The notes below the pieces were generated by a model. The model was not told the DNA's origin, searched no databases, and was given only the letters and a program-made list of their open reading frames with translations. A DNA stretch of 64,000 nt from an uncultured Flavobacteriales bacterium (GTDB lineage Bacteria; Bacteroidota; Bacteroidia; Flavobacteriales_E; Vicingaceae): the NCBI GenBank assembly GCA_937901255.1, contig CALCHN010000068.1, forward strand, positions 31,172 through 95,171. The letters run 5' to 3'. Positions 1 to 8,251 of this stretch are shown in pieces. How positions within the stretch are numbered: the stretch's first letter is position 1; each line of letters starts with the position of its first letter. The translations under genes and the position numbers were made by a program.

Positions 1-55
1 ATGAACGCTGATTAGCGACATATTGAACAATGAGGCTTTCTGGAGTACTTTCCAT
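1..55 (-). CDS. Possible gene N-terminus, cut by the window edge
   Basis: An ATG at 55 on the minus strand opens 18 stop-free codons reading MESTPESLIVQYVANQRS and runs off the left edge. It begins 29 bases after the stop of the VF530 gene in the same direction, so it could be the next gene of that operon. The peptide looks like a normal soluble N-terminus, but I do not recognise the family. There is no clear Shine-Dalgarno sequence, which is usual in this phylum. The call rests only on frame, spacing and plausible composition. Confidence 0.35.
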   Translation of the reverse strand, partial: MESTPESLIVQYVANQRS

Positions 56-84
56 TAGTGTTAATTTTGTTTAGATGATACTAA

Positions 85-324
85 CTATTTCTTCATCGAG
101 TAGATATAAAATTTTTCAACTTTTTCTCTTGCCCATGGTGTTTTTCTTAAAAAGTTGAGGCTAGATTTAATGGAAGGGTTACTTTTAAAGCAATTGATGT
201 TGATTTCCATTGCTAATTCTTCCCAACCAAATTTGTTGACTAATTCTTCTAATATAGTTACCAATTTAACACCATGTAAAGGATTGTTGGGTTGTTCTTC
301 GGGTTGAGCATTATTTTTATTCAT
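85..324 (-). CDS. VF530 family protein (DUF2132)
   Basis: This 79-residue protein matches the small VF530/DUF2132 family from memory: 'NPLHGVKLVTILEELVNKFGWEEL' split over residues 14-37, followed by an INCF..NPS...SLKFLRKTPWAREKVE-type core. The family is a single compact helical domain with a proposed nucleic-acid-binding role; its cellular function is not established. The length is complete for the family apart from a short polar N-terminal tail rich in Asn, Gln and Glu. It is transcribed leftward, away from the alpha-oxoamine synthase. The family call is confident, the function unknown. Confidence 0.85.
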   Translation of the reverse strand: MNKNNAQPEEQPNNPLHGVKLVTILEELVNKFGWEELAMEININCFKSNPSIKSSLNFLRKTPWAREKVEKFYIYSMKK

Positions 325-432
325 AAATTAAGTGGTTTTTTCGTTTATTTAGCAACAGTTATCAAATATAAGATTTTTAAGCAGAAAATACTTTTCATCT
401 AACATCCTAGAAAAAATTCTTTTTTAAAAACA

Positions 433-460
433 TAAAAAAAGACCGAACATTTGCTCGGCC
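433..460 (-). terminator. Rho-independent terminator of the alpha-oxoamine synthase gene
   Basis: Read on the minus strand, GGCCGA and TCGGTC (441-460) form a 6-bp stem with one G-T pair around an 8-base loop, followed by a run of seven T. It lies about 30 bases past the stop codon at 491. Confidence 0.8.
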
Positions 461-490
461 TTTAAAATATAATTTAATATAAAAATTAAT

Positions 491-1738
491 TTACGAAATA
501 GAAGCAATGCTTTCAGATTTGTAATCTCCTTTAACAAGTTTTTCTTTTACTTGCTTAAAGGTATTAATAGTATATTCAACATCTTCCATGGTATGCATTG
601 CTGTAGGAATTAACCTAAGCATAATTACTCCTTTAGGTACAACCGGATAAACTACTATAGAGCAGAATAAGTTGAAGTTTTCTCTTAAGTCTAAAATTAA
701 GTTAGTAGCTTCAGGAATATCTCCACTTAAAACAACAGGAGTAACCTGAGTAGTAGTAGTTCCTATGTTAAACCCGTTTTCTTTTAGTCCATTTTGAAGT
801 GCATTGGCTACTGTCCATAATTTTTCTCTTAATTCAGGACTGTTTTTTAGCATTTCTAAACGCTTAAGGTTACCAACAACTAAAGGCATTGGCATTGATT
901 TAGCGTAAATTTGAGAACGCATGTTGTAACGGAAATATTCTATTACTTGCTCATCGGCAGCAATAAAACCACCAATACTTGCCATTGCTTTAGCAAAAGT
1001 TCCAAAATAAACATCAATTCCATCTTGACAACCTTGAGCTTCACCTGTTCCGGCACCTGTTGGACCCATAGTTCCAAAACCATGAGCATCATCAACAAAA
1101 AGTCTGAAGTTAAACTCAGATTTTAATGCAACAATTTCTTTTAAGCTTCCTTGGTTACCTGACATACCAAAAACACCTTCGGTAATAACCAAAATAGCTC
1201 CGTTGGTTTTTTCTACTAATTTAGTAGCTTTTTGTAGCATATTTCTTAAGCTATCCATATCGTTATGCTGATAAACAAAACGTTTACCTTGGTGCAATCT
1301 AACACCATCTAAAATACAAGCATGAGATTCTGCATCATAAACAATAACATCATTTCTGTCAACCAAAGCATCAATAGCAGAAACCATTCCTTGGTAACCA
1401 AAATTTAATAAAATAGCATCTTGTTTCTTTTCAAATTCAGCTAATTTAGCTTCTAATTCTTCGTGTAAATTAGAATTTCCCGACATCATTCTTGCTCCCA
1501 TAGGGTATGCTAAACCCCAGTCTGCAGCTGCTGCAGCATCAGCTTTTCTAATTTCTGGATGATTTCCCAATCCTAAATAATTGTTCAAACTCCATTGTAA
1601 GACTTCTTTTCCTCTAAATTTCATTTTGTTATTCAATTCTCCTTCTAATTTAGGAAAAGCAAAATAACCATGAGCCTCTTTTGAGTATTTACCTAGAGGT
1701 CCTCTGTTGTTCTTAATTTTTTCAAAAATATCGTTCAT
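491..1738 (-). CDS. Alpha-oxoamine synthase (serine palmitoyltransferase or cysteate acyltransferase type)
   Basis: This is a 415-residue PLP enzyme of fold type I in the alpha-oxoamine synthase family. Such enzymes condense an amino acid with an acyl thioester with loss of CO2. Visible family marks are NNYLGLGNHP, GARMMSGN, the VDDAHGFG aspartate/histidine motif, and FGTFAKAMASIGGF with the PLP lysine near residue 250. In Bacteroidetes the likely roles are the first step of sphingolipid synthesis (serine) or of sulfonolipid/capnine synthesis (cysteate). Glycine C-acetyltransferase is less likely, since no threonine dehydrogenase gene is nearby. A longer frame reaches 1834, but a TAnnTTTG promoter box at 1764-1771 lies inside that extension, so the ATG at 1738 is the start. 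The gene stands alone with its own terminator. Confidence 0.85.
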   Translation of the reverse strand: MNDIFEKIKNNRGPLGKYSKEAHGYFAFPKLEGELNNKMKFRGKEVLQWSLNNYLGLGNHPEIRKADAAAAADWGLAYPMGARMMSGNSNLHEELEAKLAEFEKKQDAILLNFGYQGMVSAIDALVDRNDVIVYDAESHACILDGVRLHQGKRFVYQHNDMDSLRNMLQKATKLVEKTNGAILVITEGVFGMSGNQGSLKEIVALKSEFNFRLFVDDAHGFGTMGPTGAGTGEAQGCQDGIDVYFGTFAKAMASIGGFIAADEQVIEYFRYNMRSQIYAKSMPMPLVVGNLKRLEMLKNSPELREKLWTVANALQNGLKENGFNIGTTTTQVTPVVLSGDIPEATNLILDLRENFNLFCSIVVYPVVPKGVIMLRLIPTAMHTMEDVEYTINTFKQVKEKLVKGDYKSESIASIS

Positions 1739-1763
1739 GTGTCTTAGGTTTAATTTTGAGCGG

Positions 1764-1771
1764 CAAAGGTA
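1764..1771 (-). promoter_or_regulatory. Bacteroidetes -7 promoter element TACCTTTG
   Basis: The minus strand reads TACCTTTG, a perfect TAnnTTTG box, 25 bases before the ATG at 1738. No clear TTG -33 element is seen at the expected distance. It decides the start of the downstream synthase. Confidence 0.7.
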
Positions 1772-1890
1772 ATCCTTTCTATTGAAAAAAAAGAATTTAT
1801 TTGATTTTAGTATTTTTTGGATAAATTGAGCCATTATATCTACTTTTATACCCTCAATAATCTCAGATTAAAATTGAATAAGTACTAAAA

Positions 1891-2925
1891 TTGACGTCTA
1901 AATTTACCATATTAAGTATTGTTTTAGTTATAAGCAGCATAGTACTGTTTATGGCAGATTTAGCGTTGGGTTCTGTTCATATTCCTCTTGCTTCTATTGT
2001 AGATATTTTATTGGGAAATGAAGCAGAAAAAGAAAGTTGGAGCATTATCTTATTATCTTCTAGGTTGCCAAGAGCTATAGCAGCAATTTTGGCAGGAAGT
2101 GCCTTGTCCGTTAGCGGGTTACAAATGCAAACCTTGTTTAGAAACCCGTTGGCAGGTCCTTATATTTTAGGAATAAGCTCAGGAGCAGGGTTGGGGGTCG
2201 CTATTTTTATTATGGGTTTTTCTGTGTTAGGAATTTCTTTAAGTAGTTCGGTTTGGTTTGCCAATTACGGAATTGTTATCAGTGCTATTTTGGGAGCTGT
2301 TTTAGTGTTGTTGTTATTAATGGCGGCTATTGCTAAACTAAAAGATATTATGACGGTTTTAATATTGGGAATAATGATAGGAAGCATTGCTACAGCTTTT
2401 ATTAGCATTTTAGAATATTTTTCTCAAGAAGATAGCCTAAAATCTTTTGTTTTATGGACGATGGGAGATCTAAGCAGTGTTGCTCCAGAAAGTTTAAAAA
2501 TGTTGTTTTTTATTGTGATGATAGGGTTGACAGCTGCTTTTGCTATCTCCAAACAATTAAATGCTTATTTATTGGGTGAAGACTATGCTCAGTCGTTGGG
2601 GACAAATGTAAATGTTACTAGGTATTTAGTAATTTTAGTTACCGCTTTATTAGCAGGAAGCATTACTGCTTTTTGCGGACCAATAGGTTTTGTGGGAATT
2701 ATCACACCACATATTGCCAGAATGTTTTTAAAATCTGCCAATCATTTTTATTTAGTGCCTTTGTGTGTGCTGTTAGGTATTAACATTATGTTGTTGGCAG
2801 ATATTATTGCTCAACTGCCAGGAAGCGATAAAACGTTCCCTATAAATGCGGTTACTTCATTAATTGGTATTCCTTTTATCTTTTGGATAATTTTTAAAAA
2901 TAAAAAAATTGCAGCATTAAATTGA
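1891..2925 (+). CDS. FecCD/BtuC family ABC transporter permease
   Basis: The 344-residue protein is strongly hydrophobic, with about nine to ten membrane helices. It carries the FecCD family marks SRLPRAIAAILAGS (residues 57-70) and RNPLAGPYILGISSGAG (84-100). Family members form the inner-membrane channel for iron-siderophore, haem or vitamin B12 import. It overlaps the ATPase gene by 4 bases (TTGA), so the two are co-translated. The start is a TTG; no better ATG lies upstream in frame. No periplasmic binding protein gene is adjacent, so the substrate is open. Iron chelate, haem and cobalamin are all possible. Confidence 0.9.
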   Translation: MTSKFTILSIVLVISSIVLFMADLALGSVHIPLASIVDILLGNEAEKESWSIILLSSRLPRAIAAILAGSALSVSGLQMQTLFRNPLAGPYILGISSGAGLGVAIFIMGFSVLGISLSSSVWFANYGIVISAILGAVLVLLLLMAAIAKLKDIMTVLILGIMIGSIATAFISILEYFSQEDSLKSFVLWTMGDLSSVAPESLKMLFFIVMIGLTAAFAISKQLNAYLLGEDYAQSLGTNVNVTRYLVILVTALLAGSITAFCGPIGFVGIITPHIARMFLKSANHFYLVPLCVLLGINIMLLADIIAQLPGSDKTFPINAVTSLIGIPFIFWIIFKNKKIAALN

Positions 2926-3659
2926 AAAACATCCTTTCCATATCATCATTAAGTATTGGCTACGACAAAAACAAGGTGTTGAGTAATATTAATGTGGTTG
3001 TAGATCAACCCAAACTCATTACGCTTATAGGGAGAAACGGACAAGGAAAATCTACTTTATTAAAAACGCTTACAGGGTTAATTCCAGCAATAGATGGGGA
3101 AATATTTTTTGGAGAAAAAATCAACAAAGAATTAACACACAAAGAAAAATCGAAATTGTTTAGTGTGGTACTTACTTCGCCACCAGCAATTAATAATATT
3201 ACAGTTAAAGATTTTGTTGCTTATGGCAGATATCCTTATACCAATTGGTTAGCGGTAAAAAAAGAAGAAGATAATTGGCAAATTAACCAAGCAATGGAGC
3301 TTTGCGGAATTACCAATTTTGCGGCTACAAACATTGCTAATTTAAGTGATGGAGAAAGACAAAAAGTAGCATTGGCACGAGCTATCGCTCAAAATACACC
3401 TATTATATTTTTAGATGAACCTACTTCGCATCTCGATTTAGTAAATCAATCTGAATTATTTGATTTGCTTCATCAATTGGTTGAAAAACAAGCAAAAACT
3501 ATAATTATCTCTTCGCATCAATTAAACTTAGCATTAAATTATGCCGATGAAATTTGGTTGATAAGTAATGGAGAATTAGAAGCAAATACACCTGATTTTT
3601 TTATGAAATCAGGAAAAATTGAAGCACTTTTTGGTGGATTAAAATTGAAGTATTTTTAA
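2922..3659 (+). CDS. ABC transporter ATP-binding protein (FecE/BtuD type)
   Basis: This is a 245-residue cytoplasmic ATPase that pairs with the FecCD permease just upstream. Walker A is GRNGQGKST (37-45), the ABC signature is LSDGE (141-145), Walker B is IIFLDEP (161-167), and the switch histidine lies in SSHQ. The length is typical for the FecE/FhuC/BtuD group. The start is a TTG that overlaps the permease stop as TTGA, a coupling repeated elsewhere in this window. Together the two genes energise uptake of an iron chelate, haem or corrinoid. Confidence 0.9.
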   Translation: MKNILSISSLSIGYDKNKVLSNINVVVDQPKLITLIGRNGQGKSTLLKTLTGLIPAIDGEIFFGEKINKELTHKEKSKLFSVVLTSPPAINNITVKDFVAYGRYPYTNWLAVKKEEDNWQINQAMELCGITNFAATNIANLSDGERQKVALARAIAQNTPIIFLDEPTSHLDLVNQSELFDLLHQLVEKQAKTIIISSHQLNLALNYADEIWLISNGELEANTPDFFMKSGKIEALFGGLKLKYF

Positions 3660-3721
3660 TGCCTTTCAAGCTAAAATCAATATATTTGCCACTATTATAA
3701 ACCATTTTATTTTCATAACAC

Positions 3722-6193
3722 TTGAAAACAGACAAAAAAACATCCAAACAGCAAGAGCCAAATAAAATGAAGAAAGTACTAATATTTTGGTTAATTGTCT
3801 TACTTCCTTTTCTATTTCTGTATGTTTTATTCTTAGGTGCTAAACATGGTACGCTTAGCTTTGATCCTTTACCTGACTTAACCGAATTGGAAAACCCTAC
3901 AAGTAATTTGGCTTCAGAAATCATTACTGCCGATGGAAAAGTAATTGGCAAATATTTTAAAGAAAATAGAACTAATGTTACTTATGAAGAACTTTCTCCA
4001 CATATAATTGATGCACTAATAGCTACCGAAGATGAACGTTTTCACGATCATTCAGGAATAGATTTTAGAGGGTTGGTGAGAGCGGTTGCTAAATTAGGTC
4101 AAGCTGGTGGAGCTAGTACCATTACTCAGCAGTTGGCAAAAATGATGTTTGAACATAGAGCTGATAATATTATTGAGCGTATAAAACAAAAATTACAAGA
4201 GCAAATTATAGCCGTAGAGATAGAAAAAAGATACACCAAAGAAGAAATTATCGTGATGTATTTAAACAAGTTCGACTTTATTTATAATGCCGTTGGAATT
4301 AAGTCTGCCAGTAACGTTTATTTTAATAAAGAACCATTTGAATTAAAGGTTGAAGAAGCTGCTATTTTGGTCGGGATGGCTAAAAATCCATCATTATATA
4401 ATCCTAAAAGATTTCCTGAAAATGCCATGAAAAGAAGAGAAGTGGTACTTTCTCAGATGAAAAAAAATGAATTGTTAACGCAAGAAGCCTATGATTCATT
4501 AAGGGTTTTACCAATAGAGTTAGATTACAAAGTGGTTGATCATAAGGAAGGTATAGCTCCTTACTTCCGAGAAACATTGAGGTTAGAATTGCAAGAAAAA
4601 CTACAAGAAAAAGACGGTGAAGGCAATTACATCTACACCAAAAAAGACGGAACACCATACAACATCTATAAAGACGGATTAAAAATTTATACTACTATAG
4701 ATTCTAGAATGCAAACCTATGCAGAATACGCTGTTCAGGAACATATTGGCAACCATTTACAAGCAGAATTTAGTGCTCACCTAAAAAAGTATCGTGAGTC
4801 AAAATATCCTTATGATCATAGAATATCTCAAAAACAATACGAGCAATTATTAGATAACATGAAAAAAGGCTCTCCGAGATACAGAATTATGACAGGACAA
4901 GAATGTGCTAATTGCGGTAGAAGAGGAGATTTTGTTAAAAAAGTAGGAAAATTGTTTGTTTGTCAGGCAGAAGACTGCGGTCACGAAACCTATGCTGTAA
5001 CTAAAGATTCTATTGATATTATTTTTGAAACACCGACTAAAATGACTGTCTTTACTCATCAAGGAGATAAAGATACAACGATGAGTCCATTAGACTCATT
5101 AAAATATTACAAAACATTTTTACATGCAGGTTTAATGTCAGTAGATCCTCATACAGGTTATATTAAAGCATGGGTTGGGGGAGTAAACTATCAAAATTTT
5201 GCTTACGACCATGTAAAAACAGGAAAACGTCAGGTAGGTTCTACTTTTAAACCGATAGTTTATACTTTAGCTATTCAAAATAAAATGTCACCTTGTTATG
5301 AAGTACCTGATGTGGCTTACACTTTCCAGAAAGGAGAACATGGAATTTTACAAAGTTGGACACCCAAAAATTCTGATGGGTATAATACAGGTTGTAAAGT
5401 ATCACTTAAGTATGCTTTAGCTAACTCTATGAACTCTATTACTGCTTATGTTATGAAACAATTTGGTCCCAAAGCTGTTGTTGATCAAGCAAGAGCAATG
5501 GGAATTACTAGTACACTTGAGCCAGTTCCTTCTTTATGCTTGGGAGTTGCCGATTTATCGGTTTATGAAATGGTTGGTGCAATGGCTACCTTTGCCAACA
5601 AAGGTGTTTTTATTGAACCAACTATGTACACACGTGTGGAAGATAAATTTGGTAATGTAATTATCGATTTCCAACCTAAAACGAATGAAGCCTTGAGTGA
5701 AGAGGATGCTTATGTAATGTTAGATTTAATGAAAGGTGTTGTTGATGGAGAGTACAATAAATGTGCCGGAGATTACCGTAAAGCAAGAGGGAAAAGCCCC
5801 ATGTACCATTCAGGAACAGGTATGAGATTAAGAGGAAGTGTTTCAGAGTCTCGCCCTTATGTCGGACATCGTTACCCAATAGCTGGTAAAACAGGAACAA
5901 CACAAAACAACTCTGATGGTTGGTTTATGGGAATAACGCCTGATTTAGTTACCGGAGTTTGGGTAGGTGCTGATGAGCGTAGTATTCGTTTTGCAACAAC
6001 TGCTATGGGTCAAGGAGCTAATACTGCTTTACCAATTTGGGGTTACTACATGCAGAAAGTACACGAAGATCCAACGATAAAAATTTCAAGTGGCGATTTT
6101 GAGCGACCTCAAACACCATTATCAATTCAGTTGGATTGTAATCAATATAATCTTAATAATAATTTTAATTCAAGTTCAAATTCAACTTGGTAG
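3722..6193 (+). CDS. mrcA: Penicillin-binding protein 1A (bifunctional transglycosylase/transpeptidase) with Cys4 insert
   Basis: This class A PBP of 823 residues polymerises lipid II glycan strands and cross-links their peptides outside the inner membrane. A single N-terminal membrane helix (about 17-40) precedes the GT51 glycosyltransferase domain, marked by EDERFHDHSGIDFRG. The transpeptidase domain has STFK (serine near 507), SMNS and KTGTT (lysine near 723). Between the two domains sits an unusual insert with CxxC-x15-CxxxxC at residues 395, 398, 414 and 419, which looks like a zinc ribbon. The start used is TTG at 3722; an ATG at 3767 (MKKVLIFW) is the alternative and would only shorten the basic cytoplasmic tail. 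The C-terminus ends in an Asn/Ser-rich tail. Confidence 0.92.
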   Translation: MKTDKKTSKQQEPNKMKKVLIFWLIVLLPFLFLYVLFLGAKHGTLSFDPLPDLTELENPTSNLASEIITADGKVIGKYFKENRTNVTYEELSPHIIDALIATEDERFHDHSGIDFRGLVRAVAKLGQAGGASTITQQLAKMMFEHRADNIIERIKQKLQEQIIAVEIEKRYTKEEIIVMYLNKFDFIYNAVGIKSASNVYFNKEPFELKVEEAAILVGMAKNPSLYNPKRFPENAMKRREVVLSQMKKNELLTQEAYDSLRVLPIELDYKVVDHKEGIAPYFRETLRLELQEKLQEKDGEGNYIYTKKDGTPYNIYKDGLKIYTTIDSRMQTYAEYAVQEHIGNHLQAEFSAHLKKYRESKYPYDHRISQKQYEQLLDNMKKGSPRYRIMTGQECANCGRRGDFVKKVGKLFVCQAEDCGHETYAVTKDSIDIIFETPTKMTVFTHQGDKDTTMSPLDSLKYYKTFLHAGLMSVDPHTGYIKAWVGGVNYQNFAYDHVKTGKRQVGSTFKPIVYTLAIQNKMSPCYEVPDVAYTFQKGEHGILQSWTPKNSDGYNTGCKVSLKYALANSMNSITAYVMKQFGPKAVVDQARAMGITSTLEPVPSLCLGVADLSVYEMVGAMATFANKGVFIEPTMYTRVEDKFGNVIIDFQPKTNEALSEEDAYVMLDLMKGVVDGEYNKCAGDYRKARGKSPMYHSGTGMRLRGSVSESRPYVGHRYPIAGKTGTTQNNSDGWFMGITPDLVTGVWVGADERSIRFATTAMGQGANTALPIWGYYMQKVHEDPTIKISSGDFERPQTPLSIQLDCNQYNLNNNFNSSSNSTW

Positions 6194-6214
6194 GAAAAAT
6201 TTAAAATATAGAAT

Positions 6215-6919
6215 ATGGCTATTAATAAAGTGGTAAAAAATGCTGAAGAAGCTATAAAAGGAATAGAAAATGGAATGACACTGATGTTTGGAGGCTTTGG
6301 CTTGTGTGGTATTCCAGAAAATTGCATTGCAGAGTTGGTAAAATCAAATATAAAAGAGTTAACCTGTATTTCAAACAATGCGGGTGTAGATGATTTTGGA
6401 TTAGGATTGTTGTTGCAAAAGAAACAAATTAAAAAAATGATTTCTTCTTATGTAGGAGAAAATGATGAATTTGAAAGACAAATGCTTAGCGGAGAACTTG
6501 AAGTAGATTTAATTCCACAAGGTTCCTTAGCAGAAAGATGTAGAGCAGGAGGAGCAGGAATTCCAGCATTCTTTACTCCCGCAGGTTACGGAACAGAAGT
6601 AGCCGAAGGCAAAGAAGTGAGAGAATTTAATGGTAAACCACATATTTTAGAAACTGCATTAACAGCAGATTTTGCAATTGTTAAAGCTTGGAAAGGAGAT
6701 ACTGCAGGAAATTTAGTTTTTAAATACACTGCTTTAAATTTTAATCATGTAATGGCAACAGCAGGAAAAATTACCATTGCCGAAGTAGAAGAATTAGTGC
6801 CCGAAGGAGAGTTGGATCCTAATCATATTCATACACCAGGGATTTTTGTACAACGAATTTTCCAAGGAAAAGATTATGAAAAACGTATTGAACAACGAAC
6901 TACTCGCTCTCGCTCGTAG
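6215..6919 (+). CDS. scoA: 3-oxoacid CoA-transferase subunit A
   Basis: This is the A subunit (234 residues) of succinyl-CoA:3-ketoacid CoA-transferase. The enzyme moves CoA from succinyl-CoA to acetoacetate in ketone-body and aromatic/branched amino-acid catabolism. Family marks include LMFGGFGLCGIPENCI, CISNNAGVDDFGLG and a glycine-rich GGAGIPAFFTPAGYGT stretch. The C-terminus 'YEKRIEQRTTRSRS' is close to the usual end of the family, so the gene is complete. The usual immediate neighbour scoB is displaced by 454 bases that hold the four-helix-bundle element. Function depends on ScoB, which carries the catalytic glutamate. Confidence 0.93.
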   Translation: MAINKVVKNAEEAIKGIENGMTLMFGGFGLCGIPENCIAELVKSNIKELTCISNNAGVDDFGLGLLLQKKQIKKMISSYVGENDEFERQMLSGELEVDLIPQGSLAERCRAGGAGIPAFFTPAGYGTEVAEGKEVREFNGKPHILETALTADFAIVKAWKGDTAGNLVFKYTALNFNHVMATAGKITIAEVEELVPEGELDPNHIHTPGIFVQRIFQGKDYEKRIEQRTTRSRS

Positions 6920-6921
6920 TT

Positions 6922-7367
6922 TAATGTAATAATTCACTAATTTACCAATGTAACAATGTTTTATGGAGATAAAAGACAACTTAATTGTAACTAAGACCAT
7001 CAATTTTTCATTATTAATTATTGAATTTTGTGAGGAGTTAGAATCAAAAAGAAAGTTTGTTATAGCAAATCAATTACTTCGTTCAGGAACAGCTATTGGT
7101 GCAAATGTTCACGAAGCTCAAAATGCAGAAAGTAAAGCAGATTTTATACATAAAATAAAGATAGCCGCTAAAGAATTAGATGAGACTAAATATTGGTTAA
7201 TTTTATGCAAAAAAGCGAAAACATATCCTTTTAATTTAGAATTGGAAGATCAGATTAAAGAAATAGGATTAATTATATATAAAATATTAAGTACAAGTAA
7301 AAAACTAAAATAATAAGTAGTAGTTATCATAATTGCTACATTGTTAAATTAACAAATTGTTACATTA
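6922..7367. repeat. IVS-like element: four-helix-bundle gene between long inverted repeats
   Basis: The left arm (6922-6958) and the reverse complement of the right arm (7332-7367) align over about 36 bases with roughly seven mismatches. The perfect core AATGTAACAAT is at 6947-6957 and its complement at 7356-7366. The arms enclose exactly one gene (6963-7313). This is the layout of intervening sequences in bacterial 23S rRNA genes, where the same protein family is encoded in the loop of a long stem. Here it sits between scoA and scoB instead of in rRNA. A scoA-scoB transcript would carry the gene in a large hairpin loop. Confidence 0.6.
6963..7313 (+). CDS. Four helix bundle protein (23S rRNA intervening-sequence protein family)
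   Basis: The 116-residue protein is all-helical and matches the 23S rRNA-IVS/S23 family. Typical marks are FVIANQLLRSGTAIGANVHEA split over residues 31-51, then the KADFIHKIKIAAKELDET and YWL..C segments. The fold is a pentameric-type four-helix bundle related to the Avd accessory protein of diversity-generating retroelements, where it binds RNA. The role of free-standing copies is not established. It starts 5 bases inside the left repeat arm and stops 18 bases before the right arm. The gene is intact, with a normal ATG start. It interrupts scoA-scoB and is best read as cargo or driver of a small mobile element. Confidence 0.85.
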   Translation: MEIKDNLIVTKTINFSLLIIEFCEELESKRKFVIANQLLRSGTAIGANVHEAQNAESKADFIHKIKIAAKELDETKYWLILCKKAKTYPFNLELEDQIKEIGLIIYKILSTSKKLK

Positions 7368-7373
7368 TAAAGT

Positions 7374-8027
7374 ATGTTAGATAAAAACGGAATAGCACAA
7401 CGAATAGCACAAGAATTAAGAGACGGATGGTATGTAAACTTAGGGATAGGAATTCCCACATTGGTAGCGAATTACATTCCCAAAGGCATAACCGTAGAAT
7501 TTCAGTCGGAAAACGGTATTTTAGGTATGGGACCATTTCCTTTTGAAGGAGAAGAAGATGCTGATTTGATAAATGCAGGAAAGCAAACGGTAACCTTACA
7601 ACCGGGAGCATCTATCTTTGATTCTTCTACTAGTTTTGCTATGATTAGAGGGCAGCATGTGCAACTGACCGTTTTAGGAGCGATGGAAGTAGCTCAAAAT
7701 GGAGATATAGCCAATTGGAAAATACCGGGTGTTATGGTAAAAGGTATGGGTGGAGCAATGGATTTAGTAGCTTCAGCAGAAAATATTATTGTTGCCATGA
7801 TGCATACCAACAAAAAAGGCGAAAGCAAATTGTTGGAAAAATGTACGCTTCCTTTAACAGGAGTAGGTTGCGTTACTAAAGTAGTAACCAACATGGCTTA
7901 TTTAGAAATAAAAGATGGTGCTTTTCTTCTAAAAGAAAGAGCTCCGGGCGTTAGTGTAGAAGAAATTAAAGCCGCTACAGCCGGAAAACTAATTATTGAA
8001 GGTGATATTCCTGAAATGAAGCTGTGA
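7374..8027 (+). CDS. scoB: 3-oxoacid CoA-transferase subunit B
   Basis: The B subunit (217 residues) carries the catalytic glutamate in the SENG motif (Glu46 within VEFQSENGILG). That residue forms the enzyme-CoA thioester. GWYVNLGIGIPTLVANYIP near the N-terminus and the GAMEVAQNGDIANWKIPG stretch are family-typical. It acts as a complex with ScoA in the cytoplasm on acetoacetate and succinyl-CoA. The ATG lies 6 bases after the right arm of the IVS-like element, so that arm replaces the normal translation-initiation region. Whether scoB is still read through from scoA cannot be seen here. Confidence 0.93.
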   Translation: MLDKNGIAQRIAQELRDGWYVNLGIGIPTLVANYIPKGITVEFQSENGILGMGPFPFEGEEDADLINAGKQTVTLQPGASIFDSSTSFAMIRGQHVQLTVLGAMEVAQNGDIANWKIPGVMVKGMGGAMDLVASAENIIVAMMHTNKKGESKLLEKCTLPLTGVGCVTKVVTNMAYLEIKDGAFLLKERAPGVSVEEIKAATAGKLIIEGDIPEMKL

Positions 8028-8054
8028 TTGAGGTTTGAGGTTTATTCCTAGTCA

Positions 8055-8176
8055 ACACAAATTATCACGGATTACACTAATTTATTAATGAGATTAAATA
8101 AAGAATGAACACAAAAAAACATCTTTGATGTTTTAAATTGGTGACAATTAGTGAAATTGAAATAAAATTTGTGTTT
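8055..8176. repeat. Inverted repeat of the 'cacggattacac' type
   Basis: ACACAAATTATCACGGATTACACTAATT, read in two parts from 8055, is mirrored imperfectly by AATTAGTG (from about 8147) and AAATTTGTGTTT (8165-8176). A third partial copy in direct orientation lies near 8205-8230. Similar 'cacggatt' strings are familiar as dispersed intergenic repeats in this phylum. The region holds no gene between scoB and the pseudogene. Confidence 0.4.
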
Positions 8177-8251
8177 ACAGCTTTGTAATGTTATGCCTCA
8201 AATATAAATTACCACAAGTTACACTGCGTTAAACTTGCGGGAGAGAGGGAG

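Noticed and set aside
911..1126. Plus-strand 71-residue frame inside the alpha-oxoamine synthase gene
   Set aside because: Shadow of the real minus-strand gene, with low-complexity composition.
1739..1834. N-terminal extension of the alpha-oxoamine synthase to 447 residues
   Set aside because: A TAnnTTTG promoter box lies inside it at 1764-1771 and the added residues have no family match.
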